64,000 nucleotides of DNA from Clostridia bacterium (lineage in GTDB: Bacteria > Bacillota > TC1 > UBA5767). Below, piece after piece: positions 39,314 through 48,379 of this stretch (its first letter is position 1; every line of letters starts with the position of its first letter). The notes beneath the pieces are model-generated. The model worked only from the letters and a program-made list of their open reading frames with translations. It had not been told where the DNA came from and did no database searches. The DNA is taken from assembly GCA_016887505.1 (NCBI GenBank), contig CP069393.1, forward strand, positions 1,784,001-1,848,000, read 5' to 3'. The position numbers and the translations under genes are program-made.

Positions 39314-39664
39314 TTAACACTTTTGGCACTTGCGTACCAAAGTCAATTTTAAACTATGCTCGGTAAACTCCAAGGAGTAGTCATCTGTCATCATGCCAAC
39401 CAATGACAACTCATTTTCATCATCAATCTCACCTGCCAACTGCCAATAGTATTCTGCCACTTCATCTTGCCGATGCACGTTTAAGTATTCTTCAATACGA
39501 CTCACTTGTTCGTCAGTAACGTCGATGTTAAACGCCTCAATTTCCACTATAAAGCCGTCCTCTTCATGAGTTACGCTCATGCAGGTCTTGTCACTTTTGT
39601 GCAACAGGCAAAAAGTCAGTACCTCGTCGGCAATCTTTGATACCTTTTTGATATCGTGTTTCAT
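39314..39664 (-). CDS. Small protein of unknown function, paired with DUF1576
   Basis: I do not recognise this 116-residue protein. It begins MKHDIKKVSKIADEVLTFCL, a likely helix, followed by alternating strands (KTCMSVTHEEDGFIVEIEAF) and an acidic helix-rich middle (DEQVSRIEEYLNVHRQDEVAEYY), and ends in CQKC, a Cys pair that could bind metal or form a disulphide. There are no membrane segments or signal peptide, so it should be cytoplasmic. The ATG at 39664 is 1 nt after the DUF1576 stop with AAGGGGAG upstream, so the two are coupled, and it may regulate or assist that membrane protein. Confidence 0.7.
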   Translation of the reverse strand: MKHDIKKVSKIADEVLTFCLLHKSDKTCMSVTHEEDGFIVEIEAFNIDVTDEQVSRIEEYLNVHRQDEVAEYYWQLAGEIDDENELSLVGMMTDDYSLEFTEHSLKLTLVRKCQKC

Positions 39665-39665
39665 T

Positions 39666-40931
39666 TTACAAAGACTCCCCTTTCTTGAATGCATCAAATA
39701 TTGGAATCAGCACCGCTGCAACTAAACCTCCGGAAAAGCCATTGTTAAATAAGTTGATTCCCCCATGTAAAGCACCAATATTCATAACCACCAAAAGATG
39801 AATAAAACCTGCGACTACGCCTGCTAGCATCCCATAGCTGCCTGCAATGGGAGCCAAGGTAGTTCCGAACAAAGCAGATATGACAATAGCTGTGGAAGAA
39901 ATCTCCCAAATGCTCGTTGCCGCCGCCAAGTATACGCCCAACATGATGGGCAAGGCGTTCATAGGATGCTTTCCAAAAGCAGAAAAACCGATTACCGTGA
40001 ATACTCCCGCCATAACAGGTCCATTGAAAGTACCATCCATAATCAAAACCACAAGCATTGAAAGGACACCCATAATACTCATATTGATAAAAGTAGGACC
40101 ATAACCATCTAGTTGTGTAAAATCGGTAACCAGACGTCCCGACCGTTTCGTCAAATTTCTAATACCATCAATTTTCCAGTCATTATAGCTTAACCCCAAA
40201 TAGAGTAGTCCTAGGCACACAACCAAACAAATCAGCATCAGTTCTCCAGAATATCCATTGGAAGCCAAACTTGCAGGAACCATTTCAATGCCATACGCAT
40301 TCATAAAACCCACCAATATGGTTCCAACTAAACCTGCCGTAAAACCAATGTTGTAAATATTGTAACCAGCATGTACTCGTAAAAGATATGCAGATAATGG
40401 TGGCATGATGAAACCAATCAAAATCCCAGCCATTATGCCAATTGACAATCCCTGGGTAAACGTGAGCCCCGAATTAAACGCTAATTGGCTAACTACAGGT
40501 GAAATTCCTGTGCCCAACATAGACATAAGAATTACATTTTTAAAGGGTATCTCTTGGTAGCGAGTATATATATAGGCACCCAAATAAAGAGGTAAAATAT
40601 TGAATAAATTGATACCCATAAAACAAAAGCCCATAACAGTAAAAAAGGTAGCCAATAGAGAACCATTGATTTGTATGTTCTGTCTAGAGATAATCCATAG
40701 ATTGAAAGTAGATACTAGCCCAGCGTTGACTAGGGTTGCACCAATCCCCCCTACTACAATATAATCTGTTAATAACAAATCCGAGGTAAAAACAATTTTT
40801 TTAAGTCCTTCTAGCAGTCCTCCTACAGAGGTCTGCCCTAAACCGACAATCATCAAAAGCAATGGCAAAAATGCCATCAATCTCAAAATCTTAATCCGGT
40901 CCCTCTCCATGATCAAACGACTGTTTCTCAT
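39666..40931 (-). CDS. DUF1576 polytopic membrane protein
   Basis: A 421-residue integral membrane protein with about ten segments, matching my recollection of the DUF1576 family; function unknown. It has an internal duplication: MGINLFNILPLYLGAYIY...HAGYNIYNIGFTAGLVGTIL in the first half matches KHPMNALPIMLGVYLAA...HGGINLFNNGFSGGLVAAVL in the second. Such two-fold pseudosymmetry suggests a channel or transporter of the urea-transporter type. The ATG at 40931 follows AAGGAAG; a TTG seven codons upstream is less likely. It is expressed after a MATE exporter and before a small soluble protein. Confidence 0.8.
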   Translation of the reverse strand: MRNSRLIMERDRIKILRLMAFLPLLLMIVGLGQTSVGGLLEGLKKIVFTSDLLLTDYIVVGGIGATLVNAGLVSTFNLWIISRQNIQINGSLLATFFTVMGFCFMGINLFNILPLYLGAYIYTRYQEIPFKNVILMSMLGTGISPVVSQLAFNSGLTFTQGLSIGIMAGILIGFIMPPLSAYLLRVHAGYNIYNIGFTAGLVGTILVGFMNAYGIEMVPASLASNGYSGELMLICLVVCLGLLYLGLSYNDWKIDGIRNLTKRSGRLVTDFTQLDGYGPTFINMSIMGVLSMLVVLIMDGTFNGPVMAGVFTVIGFSAFGKHPMNALPIMLGVYLAAATSIWEISSTAIVISALFGTTLAPIAGSYGMLAGVVAGFIHLLVVMNIGALHGGINLFNNGFSGGLVAAVLIPIFDAFKKGESL

Positions 40932-40952
40932 CGGCACTTCCTTTCTGTTCAA

Positions 40953-42317
40953 TTAATTATGCACAGCTTGTTTTTCAGTCTCCTTTAATTTGTTCATTTC
41001 ATGTATTAAAACCACACCAGTTGCCAACATCGCCAATACGTCAGCAATAGGATATGTCCACCAGATACCGTCGAATCCGATAAATGAAGGCAATATTAAC
41101 ACCAAGGGGATAAATAGCAAAATTTGACGAATTATTGAAAAAATTAGCGCAAGTATCGGCCGACCAAGTGACTGGAAGGAAGCGCTACCCACCATCTGTA
41201 CAGATATGATTGGGAATACCATTGTCGTCATGCGTAAAGCTCTAGCTCCTTCACGAATCAAATCTGGGTCCTCTGTAAAAACAGCAAATATTTGCTGGGA
41301 AAAAAGCTGAGAACATAGCGCACCAAATAGAAGAAAACCTGTGGCCCACCAAATAGACAGTTTGACTGTTTCACGAGCTCGTTTCATTTGTTTAGCCCCA
41401 AAGTTGTAACTCAAAATAGGTCTCATTCCTTGAATTACGCCGAATACAGGCAACACCAAAAAGGTAAAAGCCCGGGAAAGTACACCTAATATAGCCAAAC
41501 CTAAATCGCCACCATAGGAAACAACCACATTGTTGAGAATCAAAGCCTGCAAACTAAAGGTTGTTTGTCTAGCAAAAGCCGATACGCCAATACCCAAAAT
41601 AGGTTTCACAATATTTTTCTTGAGCTTCAAATACTTTTTAGCAACCACCAGATGCTGGCCATGCCTAAATACGTAGTTACCTAGATAAATGGTACCTAAA
41701 ACCTGCGCTAAACCTGTAGCAATAGCCGCTCCAGGCACGCCCCAGCCAAATCTCATAATAAATAGATAATCCATAATAATATTGAGGACACTGGTCATCA
41801 TAATAGAACTCATTGCAATTCGAGCTTTTCCTTCAGCACGGGTTAAGTTTTCCCAAAGCACCTGGTAGGCCAGTACTATGTGAAAGGGTAAAACCCAAGT
41901 CATATACTGCTCCGCATAGACCAGTACTTCTCCGCTACCACCGAAAGCCTTAAGAATTTGGCCTTTGAAAAGCATCGCAAGCAAAATAAATCCGCCTACC
42001 ATCAGACCAGTCAAGGTGTAACTATTTCCGATGCTGTAACTGGCATTCTCCTTATCCCGGCTTCCAAGATAGATGGAGAACATGGCCGAGCCTCCAGTTG
42101 CTAACATTATGATAATGGCAAAACTAATCATATTAATTGGAAAAGCAACTGTAATTCCAGCAAGGGCATCGCTGCCTACACCTCTACCAATAAATATGCC
42201 ATCCACCACATTATAGGTAGCATTGATGATCATACCTAGAATTGCGGGAATGGATAATTCCCGCAATAATTTTCCTACACGTTCCGTACCCAATCGGTCG
42301 GTTCTTAATTCACTCAT
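40953..42317 (-). CDS. MATE-family multidrug/cation antiporter
   Basis: Exporter of 454 residues with twelve predicted membrane segments in two related halves. The first begins LLRELSIPAILGMIINATYNVVDGIFIG and the second near residue 240 (PILGIGVSAFARQTTFSLQA), as in the MATE superfamily. The acidic residue of VVDGIFIGRGVG is conserved for cation coupling. The substrate cannot be predicted. It lies between a leucyl aminopeptidase and DUF1576, with GGAGG before its ATG and an acceptable intergenic gap of 69 nt upstream. Confidence 0.92.
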   Translation of the reverse strand: MSELRTDRLGTERVGKLLRELSIPAILGMIINATYNVVDGIFIGRGVGSDALAGITVAFPINMISFAIIIMLATGGSAMFSIYLGSRDKENASYSIGNSYTLTGLMVGGFILLAMLFKGQILKAFGGSGEVLVYAEQYMTWVLPFHIVLAYQVLWENLTRAEGKARIAMSSIMMTSVLNIIMDYLFIMRFGWGVPGAAIATGLAQVLGTIYLGNYVFRHGQHLVVAKKYLKLKKNIVKPILGIGVSAFARQTTFSLQALILNNVVVSYGGDLGLAILGVLSRAFTFLVLPVFGVIQGMRPILSYNFGAKQMKRARETVKLSIWWATGFLLFGALCSQLFSQQIFAVFTEDPDLIREGARALRMTTMVFPIISVQMVGSASFQSLGRPILALIFSIIRQILLFIPLVLILPSFIGFDGIWWTYPIADVLAMLATGVVLIHEMNKLKETEKQAVHN

Positions 42318-42386
42318 GTTATTCTACCTCCGTCAGAAGACGGCCGAATCATTGATACGCCTTCTTTTGTCATCCTACTGTTGTCC

Positions 42387-43856
42387 TTATACTTGTTCAG
42401 CCAATTTTTTAGCAATCTCATATAGAAGTGCTGTTCCACTACCTGTTGCGCCTTTTTGTTGTATGCTACTCGGTTTTTCAGTGTAAGAAGGTCCCGCAAT
42501 ATCCAAATGAATCCACGGTTCCTCATTCACAAACGCGCCAACAAACAGGCCTGCCGTAATCGCGCCAGCATAGCGCCCCCCAGAGTTGCTTATATCTGCT
42601 TCTTCAGATTCATTAAACTCTTTAAATTCCTCAAAAGCCGGTAATCTCCAGATTTTTTCTCCAGCTTCCTCCGATGCAGTTTCAGCAAGGGCATAGAAAT
42701 CATCATCTGTAGATACCACAGCCGTCACAGTTTGCCCCAAAGCCACTTCAGCAGCACCCGTCAAGGTTGCAATATCAATAATGCGCTCAGGTTTCTCAAC
42801 TTGGCTTAAATAGGTTACTGCATCGGCCAAGGTCAAGCGTCCTTCTGCATCCGTATTGGCAATAAATATGGTTTTCCCGGACATACTGTCGATGATATCT
42901 CCCGGGCGATAATTGCCTGCACCAATGGCATTTTCACAAGCAGCAACGACGGCAACCACATTAACTTTGACATGATTTCGTGCCAAGGCTTCCATCATTG
43001 CTATGGTGGCAGCTGCACCACCCATATCTGTTTTCATAGTCTTCATGTGGTCTGAAGGTTTCAATGACAAGCCACCCGTGTCGTACATGATGCCCTTCCC
43101 AGCGATACCCAGTTGCATCTTATCTGACTCCGGGTTACCTTGATAGCGCATCACAATGAAACGTGGCGGATTAGCGGATGCTCCCGCAACAGCTAAGAAA
43201 GCTTGCATATTTAGAGACTCGATTTTTTTCTCATGGAATACTTCTACAGACAAGGATTCATACTCCTGTCCCAGCCCATGCGCAAACGTTGCCAAGTCAT
43301 CTGCACTTTGGCGATTGGCAGGTTCGTTCACTAGATCTCTTGCCAAATTCACTGCTTCCGCAATCACCATTGCTTCTTGTACATTTTGAGCAGCTTCTTC
43401 TGGAAGTGCCTCTAATACCATTTTCACGGTTACCAAGGACGGCTTCTTATCTTCTTCACTTTTGAACTTGTCAAAACGGTAGTCTGCTAGTACGCAGGCT
43501 TTGGTAGCCAGGCGCAGATAGGGGATTTCACAAAATGCACCCCGCAAAATAATTTCTGCTGTAGTAGCCTTATTGCGTGCTGCTTCTTTCACCCCTAGGC
43601 CAATCGCTTTTTCAAAAGACTCTTTGTCATTTTCTTTAACACCCACAAAGACAACGGCCTGGTATACAGAATTTTCCTTGATGTAGCTAAAATAACTTTC
43701 TTGTGGTTTGGCGCTAAATACTCCCTTTTTGCCCAAATTTTCCAGCAAAGCAATTTCCTCAGAACTGATACCTGCATAGGCATCTCGAACCAAAGGGATG
43801 ATCCGGATTTCGCCAGGTCTTCTGGCTTCATCTTTTGTTAAGATTCTAAATTCCAT
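42387..43856 (-). CDS. pepA: Leucyl aminopeptidase, M17 family
   Basis: Cytoplasmic dinuclear-metal exopeptidase of 489 residues. The carboxyl half has the metal ligands and catalytic residues: GKGIMYDTGGLSLKPSDHMK near 253 (Lys and Asp), MKTDMGGAAATIAMM near 273 and NTDAEGRLTLADAVTYL near 333, the M17 signature with the bicarbonate-binding Arg. The amino half is the usual variable domain. GAGGTGCGAT precedes the ATG. It follows a second aminopeptidase, of the M29 type, by 15 nt; together they point to peptide use as a nutrient. Confidence 0.95.
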   Translation of the reverse strand: MEFRILTKDEARRPGEIRIIPLVRDAYAGISSEEIALLENLGKKGVFSAKPQESYFSYIKENSVYQAVVFVGVKENDKESFEKAIGLGVKEAARNKATTAEIILRGAFCEIPYLRLATKACVLADYRFDKFKSEEDKKPSLVTVKMVLEALPEEAAQNVQEAMVIAEAVNLARDLVNEPANRQSADDLATFAHGLGQEYESLSVEVFHEKKIESLNMQAFLAVAGASANPPRFIVMRYQGNPESDKMQLGIAGKGIMYDTGGLSLKPSDHMKTMKTDMGGAAATIAMMEALARNHVKVNVVAVVAACENAIGAGNYRPGDIIDSMSGKTIFIANTDAEGRLTLADAVTYLSQVEKPERIIDIATLTGAAEVALGQTVTAVVSTDDDFYALAETASEEAGEKIWRLPAFEEFKEFNESEEADISNSGGRYAGAITAGLFVGAFVNEEPWIHLDIAGPSYTEKPSSIQQKGATGSGTALLYEIAKKLAEQV

Positions 43857-43871
43857 ATCGCACCTCTTTCT

Positions 43872-44822
43872 TTATTCAAATACAGGCTCGCCGTCTTTAA
43901 TGACAACAAGGCCGTCAATAATCAATGTGGGATTCGTTATGATGCCATCCAAATGAGAGTCTGCTTGAACGGTGCCCCCAAAGGTAGAATTATCGCCTAA
44001 CGCGATATGCACTGTGCCCAAAACTTTTTCGTCCTCGAGCACTGCACCTGTGATGGTGGCATAGGGGTTGGTTCCTATTCCTAGCTCGGCCACATTTCTA
44101 GCTCCCTCACCATAGGAAGAAAAGATATTCTCAAGCCATCTTGCCCCATCTCCCTTAGCCTGTACAGCCAAGCCGTCTTTAATCTCAATTTGTAATGGTT
44201 TTTCAAGGAGCCCTATTCCCGACATAGAAGCATCAAGGACCAAAGTCCCTTCCGCACTTCCTTCTACTGGTGCTATGTACGCTTCACCAGCGGGTAGGTT
44301 CCCAAAGGATCCTGCCGTCCTAATCATCCCATCATCATTGGCTGCTTTTCGACCAAGAATGGAAAAGGTAAGGTCAGTTCCTGCAGGGCTTACTAGTTGC
44401 ACTTCACTACCCGAATCCAAAATTTCCTTAAACGCCGCTCCCAATTCATGAATTTTTGTATAGGACTTCGTTAAAGTACGCTCAACCATATCCTTGGTAA
44501 TACCCGGCATACTGGCTACGCGCGCCCCGCACTTGTTGGCCTCAAATCTGGCTACAGTATGTGACAGGGATTTACTAGTTGCAAGAATCAGTACATCCGC
44601 AGTGCACATCAGGTTAGCAATGGCTTTGGGTGGCTCTTGTCCATTATTTTCTCTTTCATCCATTTCCACCAAAATACTTTCCGTGGCAATATTCTTAGCA
44701 TAATCATGGAAAGACTGACCTATTTCACGCGTACCTTGGTCTACCACTATGACCACAGTCTCGTCAGGCTTAAGATTCATACATTCCATAAAAACCACTT
44801 TACTGCTCTTTTCTTCATTCAT
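43872..44822 (-). CDS. M29-type (aminopeptidase T-like) metallopeptidase
   Basis: A 316-residue protein resembling leucyl aminopeptidase/aminopeptidase T (COG2309 group). Motif-like regions are ECMNLKPDETVVIVVD at the start, VSPAGTDLTFSILGRKAANDDG near 147, GSFGNLPAGEAYIAPVEGSAEG near 177-198 with candidate metal-binding Glu residues, and ELGIGTNPYATITGAVLEDEKVLGTVHIALG with the His near 275. The ATG at 44822 is best spaced from AGAGGTGAT; earlier starts (44828, 44831) are possible. It is divergent from plsC and heads the pepA-MATE-DUF1576 set. Confidence 0.85.
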   Translation of the reverse strand: MNEEKSSKVVFMECMNLKPDETVVIVVDQGTREIGQSFHDYAKNIATESILVEMDERENNGQEPPKAIANLMCTADVLILATSKSLSHTVARFEANKCGARVASMPGITKDMVERTLTKSYTKIHELGAAFKEILDSGSEVQLVSPAGTDLTFSILGRKAANDDGMIRTAGSFGNLPAGEAYIAPVEGSAEGTLVLDASMSGIGLLEKPLQIEIKDGLAVQAKGDGARWLENIFSSYGEGARNVAELGIGTNPYATITGAVLEDEKVLGTVHIALGDNSTFGGTVQADSHLDGIITNPTLIIDGLVVIKDGEPVFE

Positions 44823-44857
44823 GATCATCACCTCTAGTCTAAATCGTTCATCTTCGT

Positions 44858-44863
44858 TATAAT
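44858..44863 (+). promoter_or_regulatory. -10 element for plsC
   Basis: TATAAT 25 nt upstream of the plsC ATG in the short divergent spacer. I see no good -35, so the call is weak. Confidence 0.35.
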
Positions 44864-44888
44864 ATGGATAGTTTCACAGGAGGATATT

Positions 44889-45473
44889 ATGACACTACAC
44901 TATAAAATTGCAATCCATATACTTTATTACTATATGAAAATCTTTCGTCGCATGGAAATTCGTGGTCTTGAAAACATCCCTGATCAAGGGGCTGTCATCT
45001 TCGCTTCCAACCACATTAGTATGCTTGATCCTTTCGTAATGGGTGCGGCAGCCAGAAATAAGTCGATTGCCATCATGGGTAAAAAAGAACTATTCTTTTT
45101 TCCCCTTGGACAAATATTAGGAGCCTTTGGTGTTTTTCCCATAGATAGAAAAGGAAATGCAACTAGTGCCATACGAACCGCTATTAAAGTTTTAAATGAT
45201 GGTCTTTCTATGGGCATCTTTCCTGAAGGTACCCGGAACCAATCCAACGCACCGCTATTGCCAGCAAAGCGTGGCATAGAACTAATTGCAAAGAAAACGG
45301 GGCGTCCAGTCATTCCAGTGGCCATCACTGGCTCGCGAGGTTTTTTCTCGAAACTGCGCATTCAATTTGGAAAACCCATCAATATTAAAGAAACTGACGA
45401 TTTAGTAGGTCAGACCATGGGTTCCATAGAATCAATGCTTATGGAGCTCAGTCCTGCCCTCCGTCGACCCTAA
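44889..45473 (+). CDS. plsC: 1-acyl-sn-glycerol-3-phosphate acyltransferase
   Basis: Membrane-associated enzyme that makes phosphatidic acid from lysophosphatidic acid. The 194 residues have the catalytic NHISMLDPF (His42, Asp47), the substrate motif FPEGTRNQ near 111, and VIPVAITGSRG near 145; a hydrophobic amino end sits on the membrane. CAGGAGG precedes the ATG. It is a single plus-strand gene among minus-strand genes, and its last 26 nt overlap the end of the convergent SDR gene. Confidence 0.94.
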   Translation: MTLHYKIAIHILYYYMKIFRRMEIRGLENIPDQGAVIFASNHISMLDPFVMGAAARNKSIAIMGKKELFFFPLGQILGAFGVFPIDRKGNATSAIRTAIKVLNDGLSMGIFPEGTRNQSNAPLLPAKRGIELIAKKTGRPVIPVAITGSRGFFSKLRIQFGKPINIKETDDLVGQTMGSIESMLMELSPALRRP

Positions 45474-46167
45474 TATTTTCTCCTGTAATAAAAGATGATT
45501 CATCCGAACATAGAAACCATACCACGTTGGCGATTTCCTCTGGTCTACCGAAACGGCCCAGGGGGATCGCCTCTTTCAATATGTTGCGTTCTTCTGAATC
45601 ATATACGGCATTCATATCCGTATCAATAACCCCAGGAGAAATCGCATTAACACGAATGCTGCTCGGCCCCAACTCCTTGGCTAAGGATTTGGAAAAACTT
45701 TCCAACCCGGCCTTGCTCGCGCTATAAACACTCTCGCAAGATGCTCCTTTTTCTCCCCAAATAGATGATATATTAACGATACTTCCACTTTTAGATTGAA
45801 TCATTTGTGGAATTACGAGGTAGGTGTAGCGCATAGCGCTCATCAAATTAACCTGTATCAACTGCTCATAGCATTGGAAATCCACTGCATCAAACGGTCC
45901 TTGCACAGAAATTCCACAATTGTTAACCAGTACATCAATCTGTCCAAATCGCTCAAGGATGGCAGACACTGTATCCCTAGGCGACCCTTCATCATTCGCG
46001 TCCGTCTTCATTGCCCAAAGAGGATATTGTTCTAAAAGCTCCGAAGCAGCCATAATATCATCACGATAGGTGAAGGCTACCATCATTCCTTCTTGCGCCA
46101 AACGCTCTACTATGGCACGTCCAATCCCTCTACTGCCACCTGTTACCAATGCCACCTTCTTTTTCAT
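45448..46167 (-). CDS. Short-chain dehydrogenase/reductase, FabG-like
   Basis: NAD(P)H-dependent oxidoreductase of 239 residues in the classical SDR group. It shows the cofactor motif VTGGSRGIGRAIVERL, VLVNNCGISVQG, the catalytic Ser in IVNISSIWGEKG, and YSASKAG with Tyr and Lys. The carboxyl end FLCSDESSFITGENIRVDGG is close to 3-oxoacyl-ACP reductases, but the substrate is not decided by sequence, and the gene is not near other fatty-acid genes except plsC. The ATG at 46167 is the family start; the frame to 46257 has no site. It overlaps plsC tail-to-tail by 26 nt. Confidence 0.88.
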   Translation of the reverse strand: MKKKVALVTGGSRGIGRAIVERLAQEGMMVAFTYRDDIMAASELLEQYPLWAMKTDANDEGSPRDTVSAILERFGQIDVLVNNCGISVQGPFDAVDFQCYEQLIQVNLMSAMRYTYLVIPQMIQSKSGSIVNISSIWGEKGASCESVYSASKAGLESFSKSLAKELGPSSIRVNAISPGVIDTDMNAVYDSEERNILKEAIPLGRFGRPEEIANVVWFLCSDESSFITGENIRVDGGQD

Positions 46168-46240
46168 AAACAAACTTTCTCCACTCCGTTTTTCATACGT
46201 ATAGTCTACACAAAAAAACAACAATCGTATAGGTTTGTTG

Positions 46241-46279
46241 AAAAAAGGAACCAGCATCGAGCGTCGATTTCTGGTTCCT
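46241..46279 (-). terminator. Terminator of greA-lysS
   Basis: Stem AGGAACCAG / CTGGTTCCT enclosing a smaller ATCGA-CGC-TCGAT hairpin, then six T on the minus strand, 31 nt after the lysS stop. Confidence 0.85.
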
Positions 46280-46310
46280 CAAATTAATGCTTATTTGGCT
46301 AATTGTAGTT

Positions 46311-47801
46311 TTATTTTTCTCTCATAGTCGGATACAGAAGTACGTCCCGAATGGAAGCTGCGTCCGTAAGCAACATAATCAAACGGTCAATCCCAATTCC
46401 CATGCCCCCGGCAGGTGGCATTCCGTATTCCAAGGCTTGAATATAGTCTTCATCCATGGGATGAGCTTCTTCATCACCCTTTGCTTTCGCCTCAACTTGT
46501 TGCAAGAAACGTTCCCTCTGATCCAAAGGATCATTAAGCTCCGTAAAAGCATTGGCCAATTCTCTTGCTGCCACAAAAGCTTCAAACCGGTATACCATGT
46601 GTTCGCGACCAGGTATTTTTTTAGCCAAAGGTGAAATTTCCAGTGGATAATCATAAATGATTGTCGGCTGAATCAATTCACTCTCAACCTTTTCTTCAAA
46701 AACCTCATTGAGCACAATGCCCCAAGAAGCATCCTTTTCCACATGGATATCCAGTGAATCAGCAATTTTTCTTGCAGCCTCATCACCTTCGACGCTTTCA
46801 AAATCAACACCTGTATATTTTTTGACAGCTTCAATCATGGTCATACGATTCCACGGTGCGGTAAAGTCAAGTTGGTTTTCCCCATATTGAACACGTTTAG
46901 TACCCAAGACAGTTTCACAAGCATATTCAACCATGCTTTCTGTGATTTCCATCATGTCCTCTACATTTGCATAAGCCTGGTACAGCTCCAAGAGCGTAAA
47001 CTCTGGATTATGACGGGTTGAAATACCTTCATTACGGAAAACACGTCCCATTTCATATACACGTTCTAGCCCGCCAACCAGCAACCGTTTTAAATGTAGT
47101 TCCAAAGAGATTCGGTTATATAGCCGCATATCCAAGGCATTGTGGTGGGTTACGAACGGTTTAGCCGCTGCGCCACCAGGGATTGGGTGCAAAATGGGGG
47201 TTTCCACTTCAAGGAAATCACGTCCATCCAAAAAGTCACGAATGGCCTTTATCACACGACTTCGCACGATAAAAGCATCTTTCACTTCAGGATTCATAAT
47301 TAAATCAACATACCGTTGACGATAACGTAATTCCACATCTTTTAATCCATGGAACTTCTCAGGCAGTGGGCGCAACGATTTGCTTAGCAAGGTCACGGAG
47401 TCTGCCTTTACAGAGATTTCTCCTCTTTGTGTCTTAAACACTTCACCAGTTAAGCCAATAATATCACCGATATCTAGCTTATTAAACAGGGCATAGTTGT
47501 TTTCGCCCACTCGGTCTAATCTCACATAAATTTGAATTCTTCCGGCAAGGTCTTGGATATTGGCAAAAGAAGCCTTTCCATGTCCCCGCTTGGCCATAAT
47601 GCGTCCAGCCAAGGATACCGTCTTACCTTCTAGTGCATCAAAGTCATCCATAACTTCTTGTGATTTATGGCTGATTTCGAACTTTTGTCCAAATGGATCT
47701 ATTCCTTCTTCGTATAACTGCGCCAATTTTTCACGACGAACCTGCATCAGTTCATTTAATTCTTCTATATTGCTTTCTTCTAACTTTTCTTCAACTTCCA
47801 T
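46311..47801 (-). CDS. lysS: Lysyl-tRNA synthetase, class II
   Basis: Charges tRNA-Lys. The 496 residues have an amino-terminal OB-fold anticodon domain ([20 protein letters not shown] near 75) and the class II core: motif 1 near [23 protein letters not shown], motif 2 in [20 protein letters not shown] near 263 and motif 3 in [13 protein letters not shown] near 473. No T-box precedes it. It starts 10 nt after greA under the strong promoter at the clpC end. Its likely substrate tRNA gene also occurs in this window. Confidence 0.97.
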   Translation of the reverse strand: MEVEEKLEESNIEELNELMQVRREKLAQLYEEGIDPFGQKFEISHKSQEVMDDFDALEGKTVSLAGRIMAKRGHGKASFANIQDLAGRIQIYVRLDRVGENNYALFNKLDIGDIIGLTGEVFKTQRGEISVKADSVTLLSKSLRPLPEKFHGLKDVELRYRQRYVDLIMNPEVKDAFIVRSRVIKAIRDFLDGRDFLEVETPILHPIPGGAAAKPFVTHHNALDMRLYNRISLELHLKRLLVGGLERVYEMGRVFRNEGISTRHNPEFTLLELYQAYANVEDMMEITESMVEYACETVLGTKRVQYGENQLDFTAPWNRMTMIEAVKKYTGVDFESVEGDEAARKIADSLDIHVEKDASWGIVLNEVFEEKVESELIQPTIIYDYPLEISPLAKKIPGREHMVYRFEAFVAARELANAFTELNDPLDQRERFLQQVEAKAKGDEEAHPMDEDYIQALEYGMPPAGGMGIGIDRLIMLLTDAASIRDVLLYPTMREK

Positions 47802-47811
47802 GTCTGCTCCT

Positions 47812-48285
47812 TTAATGCATCACACCTATTATTTTGTATTCCAAGTCGCCTTCAGGTGTAGGAACTTTGACAATCATACCACTCTTATTGCCCAGTACAG
47901 CTTTACCCACCGGTGATTCATTGGATATTTTGTTCATACTTGGGTCCGCTTCCATGGAACCTACTATGGTGTACTCCACTTGTTCGTTTAGTTCAAGGTC
48001 TTCCAATAGCACTTTGGTTCCTATGCTTACCTTGTCTTCGCCTACATTTTCCTCAATGATTTTCACATTGGATAGCTTCTTTTTAAGTTCTTGAATCTTA
48101 CCCTCAATGAACGCCTGCTCATTCTTAGCATCCTCGTATTCCGAGTTTTCGCTAATGTCTCCAAAACTGATGGCTACCTTGATTCTTTCGGCCACGTCAT
48201 GACGTTTTACGTTCTCATAGTATGCCAGTTCTTCTTCATACTTTTTTAAACCTTCCGCCGTAAGCAACACCTGTTTGTTATCCAT
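47812..48285 (-). CDS. greA: Transcription elongation factor GreA
   Basis: Rescues backtracked RNA polymerase by stimulating transcript cleavage. The 157 residues have the coiled-coil finger with the acidic tip ([19 protein letters not shown] near 42-60) and the FKBP-like C-terminal domain with [13 protein letters not shown]. The ATG at 48285 gives the usual start and has GAGGTACAAGGAT upstream; the five codons before it are not used. Expressed with lysS. Confidence 0.96.
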   Translation of the reverse strand: MDNKQVLLTAEGLKKYEEELAYYENVKRHDVAERIKVAISFGDISENSEYEDAKNEQAFIEGKIQELKKKLSNVKIIEENVGEDKVSIGTKVLLEDLELNEQVEYTIVGSMEADPSMNKISNESPVGKAVLGNKSGMIVKVPTPEGDLEYKIIGVMH

Positions 48286-48351
48286 ATCCTTGTACCTCAA
48301 TTTCTGCGGATTTGAACACTGTTATGACAACACTGCCCCAATATCAAAGAA

Positions 48352-48379
48352 ATTATATACTATCTACCTATTTTGTCAA
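48352..48379 (-). promoter_or_regulatory. Consensus sigma-A promoter of greA-lysS
   Basis: Perfect TTGACA, 16-nt spacer, perfect TATAAT on the minus strand. The -35 contains the clpC stop codon. The leader to greA is about 60 nt. Confidence 0.85.
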
